Assembly: GCA_005893225.1 (NCBI GenBank)
Contig: VBOT01000038.1
Span: forward strand, 1-35,398
From: Candidatus Eiseniibacteriota bacterium
Lineage (GTDB): Bacteria; Eisenbacteria; RBG-16-71-46
Length of the DNA stretch: 35,398 nt
Direction: 5' to 3'
Under the pieces are notes generated by a model. That model searched no databases, was not told where the DNA came from, and saw only the letters and a list, made by a program, of their open reading frames with translations. Each line of letters opens with the position of its first letter. Position 1 is the first letter of the stretch. The position numbers were made by a program, and so were the translations under genes. Shown piece after piece: positions 1 to 9,234 of the stretch.

Positions 1-2011
1 CTGTTGCGGTAGCCCGCCATGTTGGCCACGAACTGCCAGGGATCGGACGGTCCGGTGCGGTACTCGATCCGCACCAGCCCCATGTTCTGCGAATCCCAGG
101 TGACGTGCTGGACCGAGCCCGCGGGCCAGACCTCCCCGCCTACGGGAGCCGAAAGGATGAGCTGCTGCGTGTTGTCGGTGGTGATGCAGTAGCTCACGCG
201 CAGCTTGTAGATGCCCCCCGATTGCTCGGCCAGCATCATGCCGCGGTCGCGGGCGTAGAGGGCGTAGTTCGAGCCGGACAGGGGGAAGAAGATGAAGGTG
301 GTGCCGCCATCGAGCGACAGGTAGGTGTTGCCGCCGCTGTAAAGACCAACGATCACGCAGTTCGGGTCGTCCCTCGCGATGTCCACCCCCCAGGAGGAAT
401 TGAGGTTCAGGTCGCTGGGCCAGGTGACCCCGTAGTCCGTGCTCAAGCAGGTCGAGTTCCTGAGCCGCGCGCACGCCATCCCCGGGATCTCCGAGGCGCC
501 GACCGGGCGGGTCGCCTGCAACGTGAAGGTCTGGCCGTAATCGGTTGAGCGGAAATACTGTCCCTGACCCGACCCGGTCACGCCGTCGCCCACCAGCACG
601 ATGTTGGAGCTGTCGGGAACGACCACGATGTTGCACGGGCTCCGGAACGCGGTGTCGGCCATCCAGGCGTTCCAGGTCTTGCCGAAGTCGGTCGAGCGGT
701 AGAGCACCGCGCTGTCGCCGCCGAATAAGAGCGTGTCCGGGTGGTCGGGGTCCATCGCCACCGGGACCCCGTACTCTCCGAAGGGCAGCGTGAGGTAAGT
801 GGTCCAGGTCAGGCCGCCGTCCTCCGTCCGGACGATGTGGTCCGGGTCGATTCCCGAGGCGGCCGCCACCATGACGTTCGAGTCCTTGGGCGACACGATG
901 AACGCGTTGACCTTGGTGGTTCCGGGGATCGGGTTGCCGAACGAGAGCCAGTCCTCCCCGTCGTTGCGGCTCCGGTTGAGAGTGTTCCCGAGCGCGGCGT
1001 AGATGGTGCTCGCGTAGCTGCCGTTGATGCTGATGGTGTTGCCGCGCACCGAGCCGGCGAACGGGAGCCTCGGGTCCCAGCTCCTCGAGATCGTGGCTGC
1101 CGAGGGAATTCTCCAGAACCCGCCATCGTCGGTGGTGAACATGACGACCCGGTTCTTGTTGCTACACACCCACCCGTTGCTGCCGAGGAAGAAGAGGTCC
1201 GAGATCTGGGCCTGCATCGAGTGCTGGAGGAAGCCCCAGGTGGTCCCGCCGTCGGTGCTGCGGCGGATGAACCCCCCGCCCCCGCCCAGGAAGACGGTCG
1301 ATGGGGACTCCAGCCACACCGTCTTGACGTCGGCGTGCGTCTCGCCCAGCCGCAGGTTCACCGGGCTCCAGTTGGTCCCTCCGTCGAGGCTCCTCACCGC
1401 CGCCCCCCGGTCGCCGACGGCCCAGAGCGTGGAGCCGCTGATGTCGATCGCGTTCAGGTCATTGACGGCGCCGGTCGCGACCGGTGTCCACGACGCGCCA
1501 CCGTTCGTGGTCTTGAGCACCGTGCCCGCGTTGCCCACCGCCCACCCGGTGTTGTCGCTCGTGAAGCGGACCGCGTTGAGCTGCGCCGCCGTTCCCGAGG
1601 TCTGCGGCGTCCAGGAGCCTCCTCCGTCGGTGGTCTTGAGGATCTGGCCGGCCGCACCCACGACGTAACCCACCAGGTCGCTCGGCATTTCGACCCCGCG
1701 CAGGCTCGGCGCGCCGCCGACCACGGTCAGGGCCCAGTTGGCCCCGCTGTCCAGGCTGTGCCAGATCTTGCGACGGCGTTGAAGTTCCGCACCGCCACGC
1801 CCCAGAGCGTCTTGTTGCCGAGGGTGCGGTCGGTGTAGCCCAGGCCCCCGTCGAAGCTGCGGTAGACGACGCCACCGTCACCCACCGCCCAGATATCGAT
1901 TCCGTCGCGGGTGTACAGCGCCTTGAAGCCCTGCGCCTGGGCCAGGCCGGCGCCCTGGATCAAGAGGGCAAGGATGAGCGCGGGCAAGCGGACGGCAAGG
2001 CGGGCTCTCAT
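1..2011 (-). CDS. Secreted YCF48/BNR-repeat beta-propeller protein, 3' truncated by window edge, frameshifted
   Basis: The start at 2011 follows a strong GAGGAGG site and opens with a signal peptide (LALLIQGAGLAQAQG). The first ~80 residues lie in the track ORF 1727-2011. The rest lies in a different minus frame that the track omits because it runs off the left edge. Read by hand, that frame is open from about 1770 to base 1. It is packed with propeller motifs such as GWAVGNAGTVLKTTNGGASW, LWAVGDRGAAVRSLDGG, RRSTDGGTTW and RSTDYGQTF. Its visible end (APVGGEVWPAGS, then VTWDS) looks like a Kre9/KNH-type Ig-like domain. This is the photosystem-II-stability (YCF48)/BNR sialidase-like repeat family, which in secreted bacterial proteins is usually a surface or adhesive scaffold rather than an enzyme. 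The frame break is near 1770-1773, where loss of one base between NFNAV and KIWHS explains it. It is probably the last gene of a minus-strand run with the next two. Confidence 0.8.
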
Positions 2012-2048
2012 GCGGTTCCTCCTCGATCACACCTGAGATGAAGAAGCT

Positions 2049-4105
2049 TCAGTCTTCCGGCAGCCGCGCGATCGTCTCGATCTCCGCGAGCCCGACGGCC
2101 ACATGATGACGCACGGTACCGGTGGCGCGCGTCGGGCGGATCGAGACGGCGTCCACCTTCACGCCCTGGCAGTAAATGGGTGTGCCCGAGGGGGCAAGTT
2201 CGCGACGCAGCACGTCACGTCGCACTTCGCGGCCGTCCCGGAAGAAGGCCACCTCACATTCCTGCACCCGGAGTTCCGTGCCTTCGGCTGAATGGGGAGG
2301 AATAGCGTAAATCACGAGGGTGTCGACTTCAATGGGCGATCTCCATGCCAGCCGGACCTCCTCGTTCCGGGCGGATCGGGCCACCCACGCCACCCGCTCC
2401 AGGGGCCCCAGGGTGCGGCGGTCGACCACCGCCCTGGGTCCGGCGTCGCCCTCGGCCACGCTCGAGGCCACGACCTCGGCCGAGGGCGAGGCGTTGAATC
2501 GCGAACCCTCGAAGGCGCTGCGCGCGACCGGGATGACCGAGTGCCCGATGTGGCACCCGACGCACTTGGTGCCGGTCCCGAAGCGCCCCGAGTTGAAGCC
2601 GGGCACGTGGGCCGGGCCGCTCGCCGCTGCTCGAACATCGGGGCGTCGGCCGGAAGCTCGGTCTCGTGCACCGCCCCGTCCCGGTCGACCGGCGCCTCCC
2701 GCAGCAGCACGACCGTGTCTCCCGCCGTCGAGCCGGGGCGGGACAGCGTCGCGTAGAAGCGGATCCTGAGCCCCTGGCCGAGCGGCGGGGCGTCGGGAAT
2801 CGGAGCGTTCAAGGGGGCGTTGGCGAACACGTTCAGGCAGTCGAAGCGGAAGGTGTTGATGCTGTCCCGGAGCTGCCGCTCGTCGGCGACCGGCAGGGCG
2901 TGCGGCAGGTCCGGCATCGTGGGCGGGATGACGGGAGGCCGCCGCCGCGGAACGAGCGGCGCGGGGTCCAGCTCGAGCGTGCCCGGCAGATCGACGAGGC
3001 GGGCCGGCCGGGAGGCACCCGGCTCGAGGAGGTAGAGGCCGTAGTCGCCCGAGCCCTTGGGATCGTGGGGGTCGTACGCGAACACCACGCGCCCATCGCC
3101 CAGCGCCGCCGGAGAGCAGGCGGAGCCGCCGCGCGCGCCGCCGGCCCAGTGGACCGGCTCGCCGAAGCCACCGCGGAACGCCACGATCGAGAGCGGTCCC
3201 ACCGGCGGCAGCAGCGAGCCGCGCTCGGCGCCGACGCCGACCAGGGTCCCGTCCGCCATCACTAGCGGCTGGTACGCCATCGTCTCCGGCCGGACGCGCG
3301 GGTTTCCGCCAGCGAGCTGGGTGCGGTCGCCGTCGGGATGGATCGAGACCGCCTGCCAGAGGTCGACCCGCTCCGAGGGCACCGCGCGCGAGGAATCGGT
3401 GGTGATCCCTGAGGCCGCGAGCTCGCTCGGGAGGTAGCGGTTGAACCACCAGCGCGTGTAGACGATGCGCCCGCTCGCGGGATCCACCGTGGGCTCCTCG
3501 GCGCCGTTCCGCTCGGACGTGATGCGCTTGAGATTTCCTCCGTCCGGGTCGACCACGAACAGGTTCGTGACCGGGCCTCCCCCCCGCTCCGCCACCTGCG
3601 GATAGCGCGTGCTCGCGAAGCACACGCGGCCGTCGGGCAGCCAGCAGGGATCCAGATCGTCGTAACGGGAGAAGCGCGCGGCATCGTCGCCGAGGGACGC
3701 GAGGTCGAGAGCCCGATCCGAGCGGGTGACCGCGGCGAGCCCTCTCCCGTCGGCGCCCACGGCGAAGATCCTCCACCCGCTGTCGGGCGAGAACGTGGCG
3801 GCGAACACGATGCGCCTGCCGTCCCAGGAGACGCAGGGATCGCTGACATCGAAGAACGGAGCCCGGGCGAGCAGGGGCCGCACCTGTCCGCGGGCGGTGC
3901 GCACCATGAGCCGCCCGCCGGTCACGATCGCCCGATACGCGGGTCCGAGCCCCGGCACGCCCTGCGGCAGGCCCGGGGGAAGCGGGTGCCTCGAGACGAA
4001 GACGAGCGGCGGCAGGGCGCGGGGTTTCGGCGCCGGCGCCGCGGCTGCCGCCACGCCGAGGAGCAGGACGCCGCCGAACCGGCCCAGTTTGAGATGTGCC
4101 GCCAT
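2049..4105 (-). CDS. Secreted TolB-like propeller with c-type heme motif, hydrazine-synthase-alpha-like (frameshifted)
   Basis: Two ORFs together make one protein: 2312-4198 gives the N-terminal part and 2049-3776 gives the C-terminal end. One missing base at about 2615-2632 separates them, and adding it gives a whole-codon gene of 685 aa. Order of domains: signal peptide (LLLGVAAAAAPAP); a PD40/TolB-type propeller with motifs such as DPCVSWDGRRIVFAA, DPCWLPDGRVCFAS and NLFVVDPDGGNLKRIT; an ELPADAPMFEQ segment typical of the hydrazine synthase alpha (HZSA) middle/C-terminal family; one CVGCH heme-attachment motif; and a C-terminal F5/8 type C (discoidin)-like domain ending GLAEIETIARL. In anammox bacteria HZSA makes hydrazine, but many non-anammox relatives have unknown roles, so no reaction is assigned. 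The start at 4105 has GGAGG directly touching the ATG, closer than usual. It lies 37 nt upstream of the propeller gene before it and probably shares its transcript. Confidence 0.75.
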
Positions 4106-4166
4106 CCTCCGACCCTGGAAGCGCGCGGCGCGTGGATCGGGCGCCGCGCGCCCCCTGCCCTGCCCT

Positions 4167-4226
4167 AGCCCGGATTGTTCATGAGCCCGCTGCTGCAAAG
4201 ACGACGCGGGGTCATGACAACGGGCT
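4167..4226. repeat. Short palindromic repeat, relative of the 15119-15304 element
   Basis: A ~60-bp imperfect inverted repeat in the gap between two minus-strand genes. AGCCCG at 4167-4172 faces CGGGCT at 4221-4226. The arms continue as TTGTTCATGA on the left and TTGTCATGA on the reverse-complemented right, then CCCGC in both. The left arm (CCTAGCCCGGAT, TTCATGAGCCCGC, TGCTGCAAAG) is almost the same as the right end of the long palindrome at 15119-15304, which shows that it belongs to a repeat family and is not a lone terminator. A terminator role for the upstream gene is still possible, but there is no T-run. Confidence 0.6.
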
Positions 4227-4234
4227 TGGTCCCG

Positions 4235-6422
4235 CTACTTGACCATCAGCACCGGTCTCGCCACGGTCATTCCGCCGGACTGGAGGCGACAGAAGTACAT
4301 CCCACCCGGAAGCCCCGCACCATTCCAGGCCCTCTGGTGGAGGCCCGCCACCTGGCGAGAGGCCTCGAGCGTGGCCACCCGGCGCCCCGTGATGTCGAAC
4401 ACCCCGAGCAGCACCTCACCGTCCTCGGGCAGCGAGTACTCCAGCAGGGCGACCCCGTTCGCCATCGCGCCCGCGCGAAGCTCGAGCCCCGCCGACCCTG
4501 CCATCTCCGAGCCCGGCCGCGCTCCCCCGCACCGCCCGAGCGAGTTCACGACCAGCGCGTCCTTGACGCAGCGGTGGCGCGGCCGCCCATCGTGGGGCAC
4601 GCACACCTCGACCGTGCCGTCCGAGGACCCTCCGTGCCCGTCGGTGGCGGTGAACGCGATGGTGTAGACGCGCCCGTTTCCTCCCCCCGAGCGCTCCGCG
4701 CGCACCCACACCTTGCCCCCCTCGATCGCGGCGTCCGGGCACGTGTCGCCGTCGCCCTGGCCGTTCACCGGCTCGTCCTGCGTCACGCCGGTGACGGTGA
4801 TCGTGACCGGGTCGCCGTCCGGGTCCTGCACTCCCGAGATCCCGACCGGAACGAGCTTGTGGTTGGGAGGCCAGAGATCCGCGACCGAGGCCCTGGCGCC
4901 GCTCCCGTCCGGGCCATGATTCGACAATGCGAACGTCGCGACGATCTGCTTGTTCGAGTCCATCACGATGGTGGCGGGATTGGCGGAGCCGCTCGCGCTT
5001 CCGCTCCAGCCCGCGAAGTTGTTCCCGGGGTCCGGGACCGCGGTGAGCCGCACCGAGGAGCCGGCCTCGTAGGCGGGCAGATCGGGTTCCTTCGTCACCC
5101 TTCCGGCTCCCTCCACGCTCACCTCGAGAGTGTAGGTCGGGAACCACTCGCGGACGGCGGTGTTCAGCGAGGAGCGCCTCCGGCCGGTATCGTCCATGAA
5201 CGACGCCCGCACCGAGTCGGTGCCGGCGGTGGCTCCCACGTAGCTGAACGTGGCCCGGCCGTCCGGGTCGGTCACGGCGCTTCCGGTGAGGCCGGCATCC
5301 GGGCCGCTCACCACCGCGAAGTCTACTGTCGTGCCGGCGAGGGGGGCCCCGGAAACGTCGAGGAGGGTCCCGGTGACGACCTGGCTCGCCCCGATGGCAG
5401 CGCGCGCGAACGAGGGAGAGAGGGTGAGATCTCCGATCCCCGCGAGCCCGCTGGCCACCAGCGCGCCGAAGAAGATGTTGTCGTCGCTCGGCACCATGTG
5501 CACCTGGACCAGGTGGTCGCCGTCCTGAACGAAGGGCCTGAGGTCGGGGCCTGAGGTCGTAGAGCTCGTCGTCGTACCTGAAGTCGGTCGGTGCGGCCGC
5601 GGGATCGGCGGGGTTGGCGTCGCTGTCGCCGACGCCGCCGGCGGTGACGAGCGCGCCGGTCGCTCCCTGGCCGTCGTCCTCACCGCCGGCGGAGGAGGTC
5701 ATGCGCCGGCTATCCACGTCGATTTGGGTCACCTGCCCGGTGCCCCCGCCGGCCTGGAAGCTGTTGGAGATGCCGAGCGAGAGGTCGAGGAGATAATCGG
5801 GGTCGGCGGGCCGGGCGGGATCGACCAGGCTGAAGCCGAGGTCCTGGCCGCGCGGATCCTGCACCCCGAAGAGGATCAGGACGGTGCGGTCGCGCGCGAG
5901 GCTCGGGTCGTCGAACACCACCGCCAGGACCGAGCCGTCGATCGAGCCGCTCTTCGCCTCTCCCACCGTCAGGTTCACGAGCCCCGCCGGAGCGGCATCG
6001 ACGATCGGAGCCACGATGCCCGTGACGTCCGCGAGGAAGCTGCGGAGGCCGAAGATGCATGTACAGGCCGCGTTCTGGCTCCACAGGACCTTGTTGGAGT
6101 TGAGGGTGACGCCGCCGTTCGGGATCACGAAGCCGCCGAAGCTCGCCGAGGCGAGAAATGCGGCTCGGACCCTCGCACCCGCCGGCTTGCTCACCTGGAT
6201 CGTCCCGCTCGCGGCCGTGGTGCCGAGGGCGTCGACCGAGAGGCTCACCCGGCCCGATGCGCGATAGACCGGCGCCAGGTAAGGAGCGCCGGCGGTGAAG
6301 TCGCCGCCGGGCCACTGATCGGGTGCCGTGCCCGGGACCTTGACGGACGGAGGTGCCACTCCCGCCAGGGCCTGGAACGCGCAGACACTCAGGATGCAGA
6401 CCAACGCGAAGATGCGTTTCAT
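4235..6422 (-). CDS. Secreted Ig-like repeat protein with FlgD/type-IX-like C-terminal sorting domain (frame broken by 13-bp duplication)
   Basis: The start at 6422 (MKRIFALVCILSVCAFQALA, a clean signal peptide) follows GAGG at normal spacing. Residues 1 to about 295 lie in the track ORF 4416-6638 and the rest in ORF 4235-5683. The break is an exact 13-bp tandem duplication at 5534-5559. Removing one copy gives ELYDLRPFVQDGDHL and a 724-aa protein. The N-terminal ~330 residues form a secreted anchor-type domain (HLVQVHMVPSDDNIFFGAL). Then come a Big_1-type Ig-like domain (TGTLLDVSGAPLAGTTVDF), an InlB-type repeat (VTKEPDLPAYEAGSSVRLTA) and a further Ig-like or cadherin-like stretch (PPNHKLVPV, FTATDGHGG). 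The last ~80 residues form a FlgD Ig-like or type-IX-like sorting domain (VFDITGRRVATLE, GLPGGMYFCRLQSGG). The role is probably surface attachment or binding. No catalytic motif was seen. Confidence 0.78.
5534..5559. repeat. Exact 13-bp tandem duplication inside a CDS
   Basis: GGGCCTGAGGTCG occurs twice head to tail (5534-5546 and 5547-5559). On the coding (minus) strand the second copy shifts the frame by +1, between the residues DLRP and FVQDGD. Deleting one copy exactly restores one long reading frame with family-like sequence across the join. Confidence 0.9.
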
Positions 6423-6582
6423 TGACGACCTCGAAGTTGGAGGGGGGTCCGCGGTCCGGATCCGAGGTTTCGACGGCCACGGCTCGGGCCATCCGGCTTC
6501 CGGCGGTCGGAAGGGACGGCGCACGCCTGCGGGCGCTTCATGGGTCTTGCGGAGTGTGGCAGGACACCCCTCCTTGGTCATA

Positions 6583-6598
6583 CCTGCCGCGTGGCAGG
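6583..6598. promoter_or_regulatory. Small perfect hairpin/inverted repeat (possible operator or terminator)
   Basis: The 6-bp perfect arms CCTGCC and GGCAGG enclose a 4-nt GCGT loop. It sits about 160 nt upstream of the Ig-like protein start on the minus strand. There is no T-run on either side, so an intrinsic terminator is not supported. It could equally be a protein-binding inverted repeat. Confidence 0.25.
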
Positions 6599-6639
6599 CT
6601 AGCACCGGTATCGGTGTTCGCTCAAGGATTGACCTCAAA

Positions 6640-6669
6640 AATCTCGGAGAATCTCAAAGAATCTCGCGG
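6640..6669. repeat. Three 10-bp direct repeats AATCTCnnnG
   Basis: AATCTCGGAG, AATCTCAAAG and AATCTCGCGG lie end to end with exactly one DNA-turn spacing. On the minus strand this reads as repeated GAGATT, with a further GAGG one base out of register. This is the most AT-rich patch of the intergenic region. Direct repeats at 10-11 bp spacing are typical of binding sites for OmpR/PhoB-type regulators, so an activator site for the downstream secreted-protein gene is possible but unproven. Confidence 0.35.
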
Positions 6670-6921
6670 TGTCGACCAGGCTTTAAGCAAGCCGGGTTTG
6701 CAGTCTCGTGGATGAAGGAGGGAATGCCCCAATCGCCCCGTGCCCGGCGCACGGACAGGGCACCGCGCTCGACGCGCCGCGTCGGCAGCGGCCGGCTCGA
6801 TGGGGTGGCGTCGCACGCGGGGAAGCTTACCGCGTCGGGCCGACGTCGCCCGACCGCTGCGGAAAGACGGCGGGCGGCGGGCCGGAGCGACACTCTCGAG
6901 CCTCCGACGTCCTGCAGCAGC

Positions 6922-7944
6922 CTAGGAGCCGCCGTTGTAGCGGGCGAGAGCCAGCTCGACGATCTGCGCGATCAGATCGCTGAAGGAACGTCCGGACTGC
7001 TTCGCCGCCAGGGCCAACTCGGCGCTCGGGAGCAGGTAGGGATTGGGATTCACCTCCAGCACGTGGAGCGTGCCGTCGCTGGCGAGCCGGAAATCGATGC
7101 GGCCGTAGTCGCGGAGCTGCAGCGACTGGAAGGCCTGGACGGCCTTCTCACGAATCTTCGTGACCAGCTCCTCGTCGAGATCCTTGGGGAAGAACGGCCA
7201 GGTCTTCTGGTAGGCCTCGGTCTCCTCCTCCCACTTGACCTCGCTCCCGGCGATCTTGGGTGTGCCCTCGGGCAGCTTCGAGAGATCCAGCTCCACGACC
7301 GGCAGGGGCTCGGGCTTGTCGTTGCCGAGCACTCCCACGTACAGCTCGCGTCCCTCGATGTACTCCTCGATCAGCGCCGGGGAATCGAACTGGGCGTGGA
7401 TGTAGTCGAGGCGCTCCATGAGCTCCTTGATCGATCCGCACACGGCGCCGAAGTGGATCCCGATCGAGCCGTCCTCGCGAGCCGGCTTGACGATCACCGG
7501 GAACTGGATGTCGTGCGCGTGCTCGGTTCGCCCGCGGTAGACGGTGGCGAAGTACGGCGTGTGGATGCCGTGAAAGGCGAAGATCTTCTTCGCCAGCGCC
7601 TTGTCCTGGGCCAGGTAGAGACCGTGGGAGCCGGCACCGGTGAACTTGCGCCCGAGCAGCTCCAGGTAGGCGGCCACGTTGCTGTCGAGGGTGTCGTTGC
7701 CCCCGAACGACTCCACCAGGTTGAAGATGAGATCGGTCTCGGTCTGGGCCAGCTCGATCAGGCTTTGCACCGTGCCGTCGAGCCTCAGGAAGATGGGGTT
7801 GTGGCCGGCCTTCTTGAGCGACTCGTAGACTTCCTGGACGTCCTCGTCCGGCGCCTTGCGCTTGGGCCGCGCTCCCTCCCCGGCCCGCTCCTCGTCCTCG
7901 TCCCACCAGAAGTCGTAGAGAACGCCAATCCGGAGCTTGGGCAT
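6922..7944 (-). CDS. D-Ala-D-Ala ligase-like ATP-grasp enzyme
   Basis: 340 aa, close to the usual length of Ddl-type enzymes. ATP-grasp landmarks in order are: an N-terminal pre-grasp domain (MPKLRIGVLYDFWWDEDE, NLVESFGG); the nucleotide-binding strand and loop FPVIVKPAREDGSIGIHFG; EEYIEGRELYVGVLGN; and the Mg-binding end RIDFRLASDGTLHVLEVNPNPYL. These enzymes activate a carboxylate as acyl phosphate and join it to an amine. The Ddl hallmark NTMPG is replaced by NPNPYL and there is no cell-wall gene nearby, so a D-Ala ligase role is doubtful; a peptide or amino-acid ligase is more likely. A 49-nt gap separates it from the upstream metallopeptidase gene on the same strand, so the two probably form an operon. 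The acidic and basic insert DEDEERAGEGARPKRKAPDE near residues 15-34 is unusual for Ddl. Cytoplasmic, with no signal peptide. Confidence 0.85.
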   Translation of the reverse strand: MPKLRIGVLYDFWWDEDEERAGEGARPKRKAPDEDVQEVYESLKKAGHNPIFLRLDGTVQSLIELAQTETDLIFNLVESFGGNDTLDSNVAAYLELLGRKFTGAGSHGLYLAQDKALAKKIFAFHGIHTPYFATVYRGRTEHAHDIQFPVIVKPAREDGSIGIHFGAVCGSIKELMERLDYIHAQFDSPALIEEYIEGRELYVGVLGNDKPEPLPVVELDLSKLPEGTPKIAGSEVKWEEETEAYQKTWPFFPKDLDEELVTKIREKAVQAFQSLQLRDYGRIDFRLASDGTLHVLEVNPNPYLLPSAELALAAKQSGRSFSDLIAQIVELALARYNGGS

Positions 7945-7993
7945 GAACCTCCCGATGTGCCGCGTCGGGACCCCGTCCTCGAGGTCGCCGCTC

Positions 7994-9007
7994 TCAGTTC
8001 AAGATGAACCTGCCGCGCGTCAAGTAATTCATGGCCAGCGTGGTGCCATAGGCCGTGAGCTCGACCAGGTAGGCCGGCTCCCTGCCGGCCTGCGCGAAGA
8101 GGTTGAGCTCCCTGCACGTCCGGATCATGCGTTCGACCAGCGCGCGCACGGTGGCCCGCTTGACGCCCGTCCAGTAGGTGATCTTGTCGGTGAGCATCGC
8201 GCGGTGCTCCTCGAGAAACTCCCACGCCGGCCGGACCGCCTTGCGCTTCCCGCCCTGGGGGAAGAAGAAGTCGGCCAGGTCGCTCTCGAGCGCGACGTTG
8301 ATGGCCGCACCGTTCTGGCGCATCACGCGCCGGTAGAACTGCTCGACGGTCACCTGCATGTCCTCGACCGTCACGTCGAAGTCTCCGGTCGAGACCACCG
8401 GCTCCTGGTCCCGCAACTGCCGCGCCATGCGGTCAACATAGCGCAGTTTGCGAGACGCCGGCCATCCTTTGTAGCGCTGCCGCCACCCCGAGCGCGGCGT
8501 CAACCACACCGCGAACGTTTCGGCGAAGTCTTCGTCGGGATGCTTCTGCGCGTACCACCCCGCGATGTGACGCACGAACTTGCGGCTGAACGGCACCGGG
8601 CGATAGAAGTCGCGGTAACGGCGGTTGTAGGGCCCGAACAGGCGCCGCCATTCCGGCGTGGTGAACAGGCGGTACGCGTAGTTGAAGGCGTGCCCCGCCT
8701 CGTGCCTCAGGTACATCATGATCTCGCGCTCGTCCTCGAGATCGTTCATGGCGCGCTCGAGCCGCGCGAGCTTGGGGTCGGCGAGGTAGAACGGGATGCC
8801 GATCACCGGCTGGCCGTCCGGGCAGCCCCACTCGTCGGTGAGGTAGCACACCGGACGGAAGCGCTTGAGGCCCTTGCGCTCGAGCTCGCGATGGAGCTGG
8901 TGGACGAAACGCTCGACCGGGGAGCCTTCGAGCCTGAGTCCGAGCTGACTGATGCGCTTGCCGAGGAGCTCCCGGACATCGGACGGGGTCTTCTCGAAGC
9001 CGGACAT
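7994..9007 (-). CDS. Putative zinc-binding metallopeptidase paired with the ATP-grasp ligase
   Basis: 337 aa with no signal peptide. RHEAGHAFNYAY gives a HEXXH zinc site at residues 102-106, and DEDFAETFAVWL supplies a likely third ligand, Glu163, as in gluzincins. The flanking sequence (FYRPVPFSRKFVRHIAGWYAQKHPDEDF) matches my recollection of proteins annotated 'putative zinc-binding metallopeptidase'. Such proteins often sit next to ATP-grasp ligases. The expected role is intracellular cleavage of a peptide or of an amide product. The start ATG at 9007 has no clear Shine-Dalgarno site. It is the first gene of a probable two-gene operon with the ligase. Ligase and peptidase could make and unmake the same bond, or process a peptide made elsewhere; the substrate cannot be read from the sequence. 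Confidence 0.75.
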   Translation of the reverse strand: MSGFEKTPSDVRELLGKRISQLGLRLEGSPVERFVHQLHRELERKGLKRFRPVCYLTDEWGCPDGQPVIGIPFYLADPKLARLERAMNDLEDEREIMMYLRHEAGHAFNYAYRLFTTPEWRRLFGPYNRRYRDFYRPVPFSRKFVRHIAGWYAQKHPDEDFAETFAVWLTPRSGWRQRYKGWPASRKLRYVDRMARQLRDQEPVVSTGDFDVTVEDMQVTVEQFYRRVMRQNGAAINVALESDLADFFFPQGGKRKAVRPAWEFLEEHRAMLTDKITYWTGVKRATVRALVERMIRTCRELNLFAQAGREPAYLVELTAYGTTLAMNYLTRGRFILN

Positions 9008-9124
9008 GGCGCGCGGATGCTAGCCGCCGGGCGCGCCGGGCTCAAGCCACCTCGCGTTTCAGGTCAAGCTCTGGCAAAAAGACCCTTGGGGCGCGTGCGT
9101 TTGCTCCGCCCGATCATCGAATGC

Positions 9125-9154
9125 GTGACCCACCCGCCGGAATACTGGTAATTT
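9125..9154 (+). promoter_or_regulatory. Candidate extended -10 promoter for the YceI gene
   Basis: TGGTAATTT (extended -10, 9146-9154) follows a GTGACC hexamer at 9125-9130 with an 18-nt spacer. The -10 is 81 nt upstream of the YceI start codon. It is weak by consensus but is one of the few AT-rich spots in this gap. Confidence 0.3.
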
Positions 9155-9234
9155 CTGGCTGAACCTCGCCATCGCGCCCGGCACCTTCCGGACTGGGTGC
9201 TTGGACGCACCTCCATATCCAACAGGAGCTAGTC

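Larger units (their letters stand above)
6423..6921. other. Intergenic region (~500 bp) without a convincing gene
   Basis: Lies between the start of the Ig-like protein gene (6422) and the stop of the ATP-grasp gene (6922), both on the minus strand. Short ORFs on both strands have no recognisable sequence. It contains a GC hairpin (CCTGCC, loop GCGT, GGCAGG at 6583-6598) and an AT-richer stretch with 10-bp direct repeats at 6640-6669. Both are plausible control sites for the downstream minus-strand gene. No clear sigma-70 promoter was found. Confidence 0.5.

Noticed and set aside
741-1838. 365-aa plus-strand ORF
   Set aside because: Arg/Val/Gly-rich shadow opposite the YCF48 propeller frame, with no recognisable family motif.
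6622-6816. 64-aa minus ORF over the 10-bp repeats
   Set aside because: Its repeated look comes from the DNA repeats; no ribosome site or homology was recognised.
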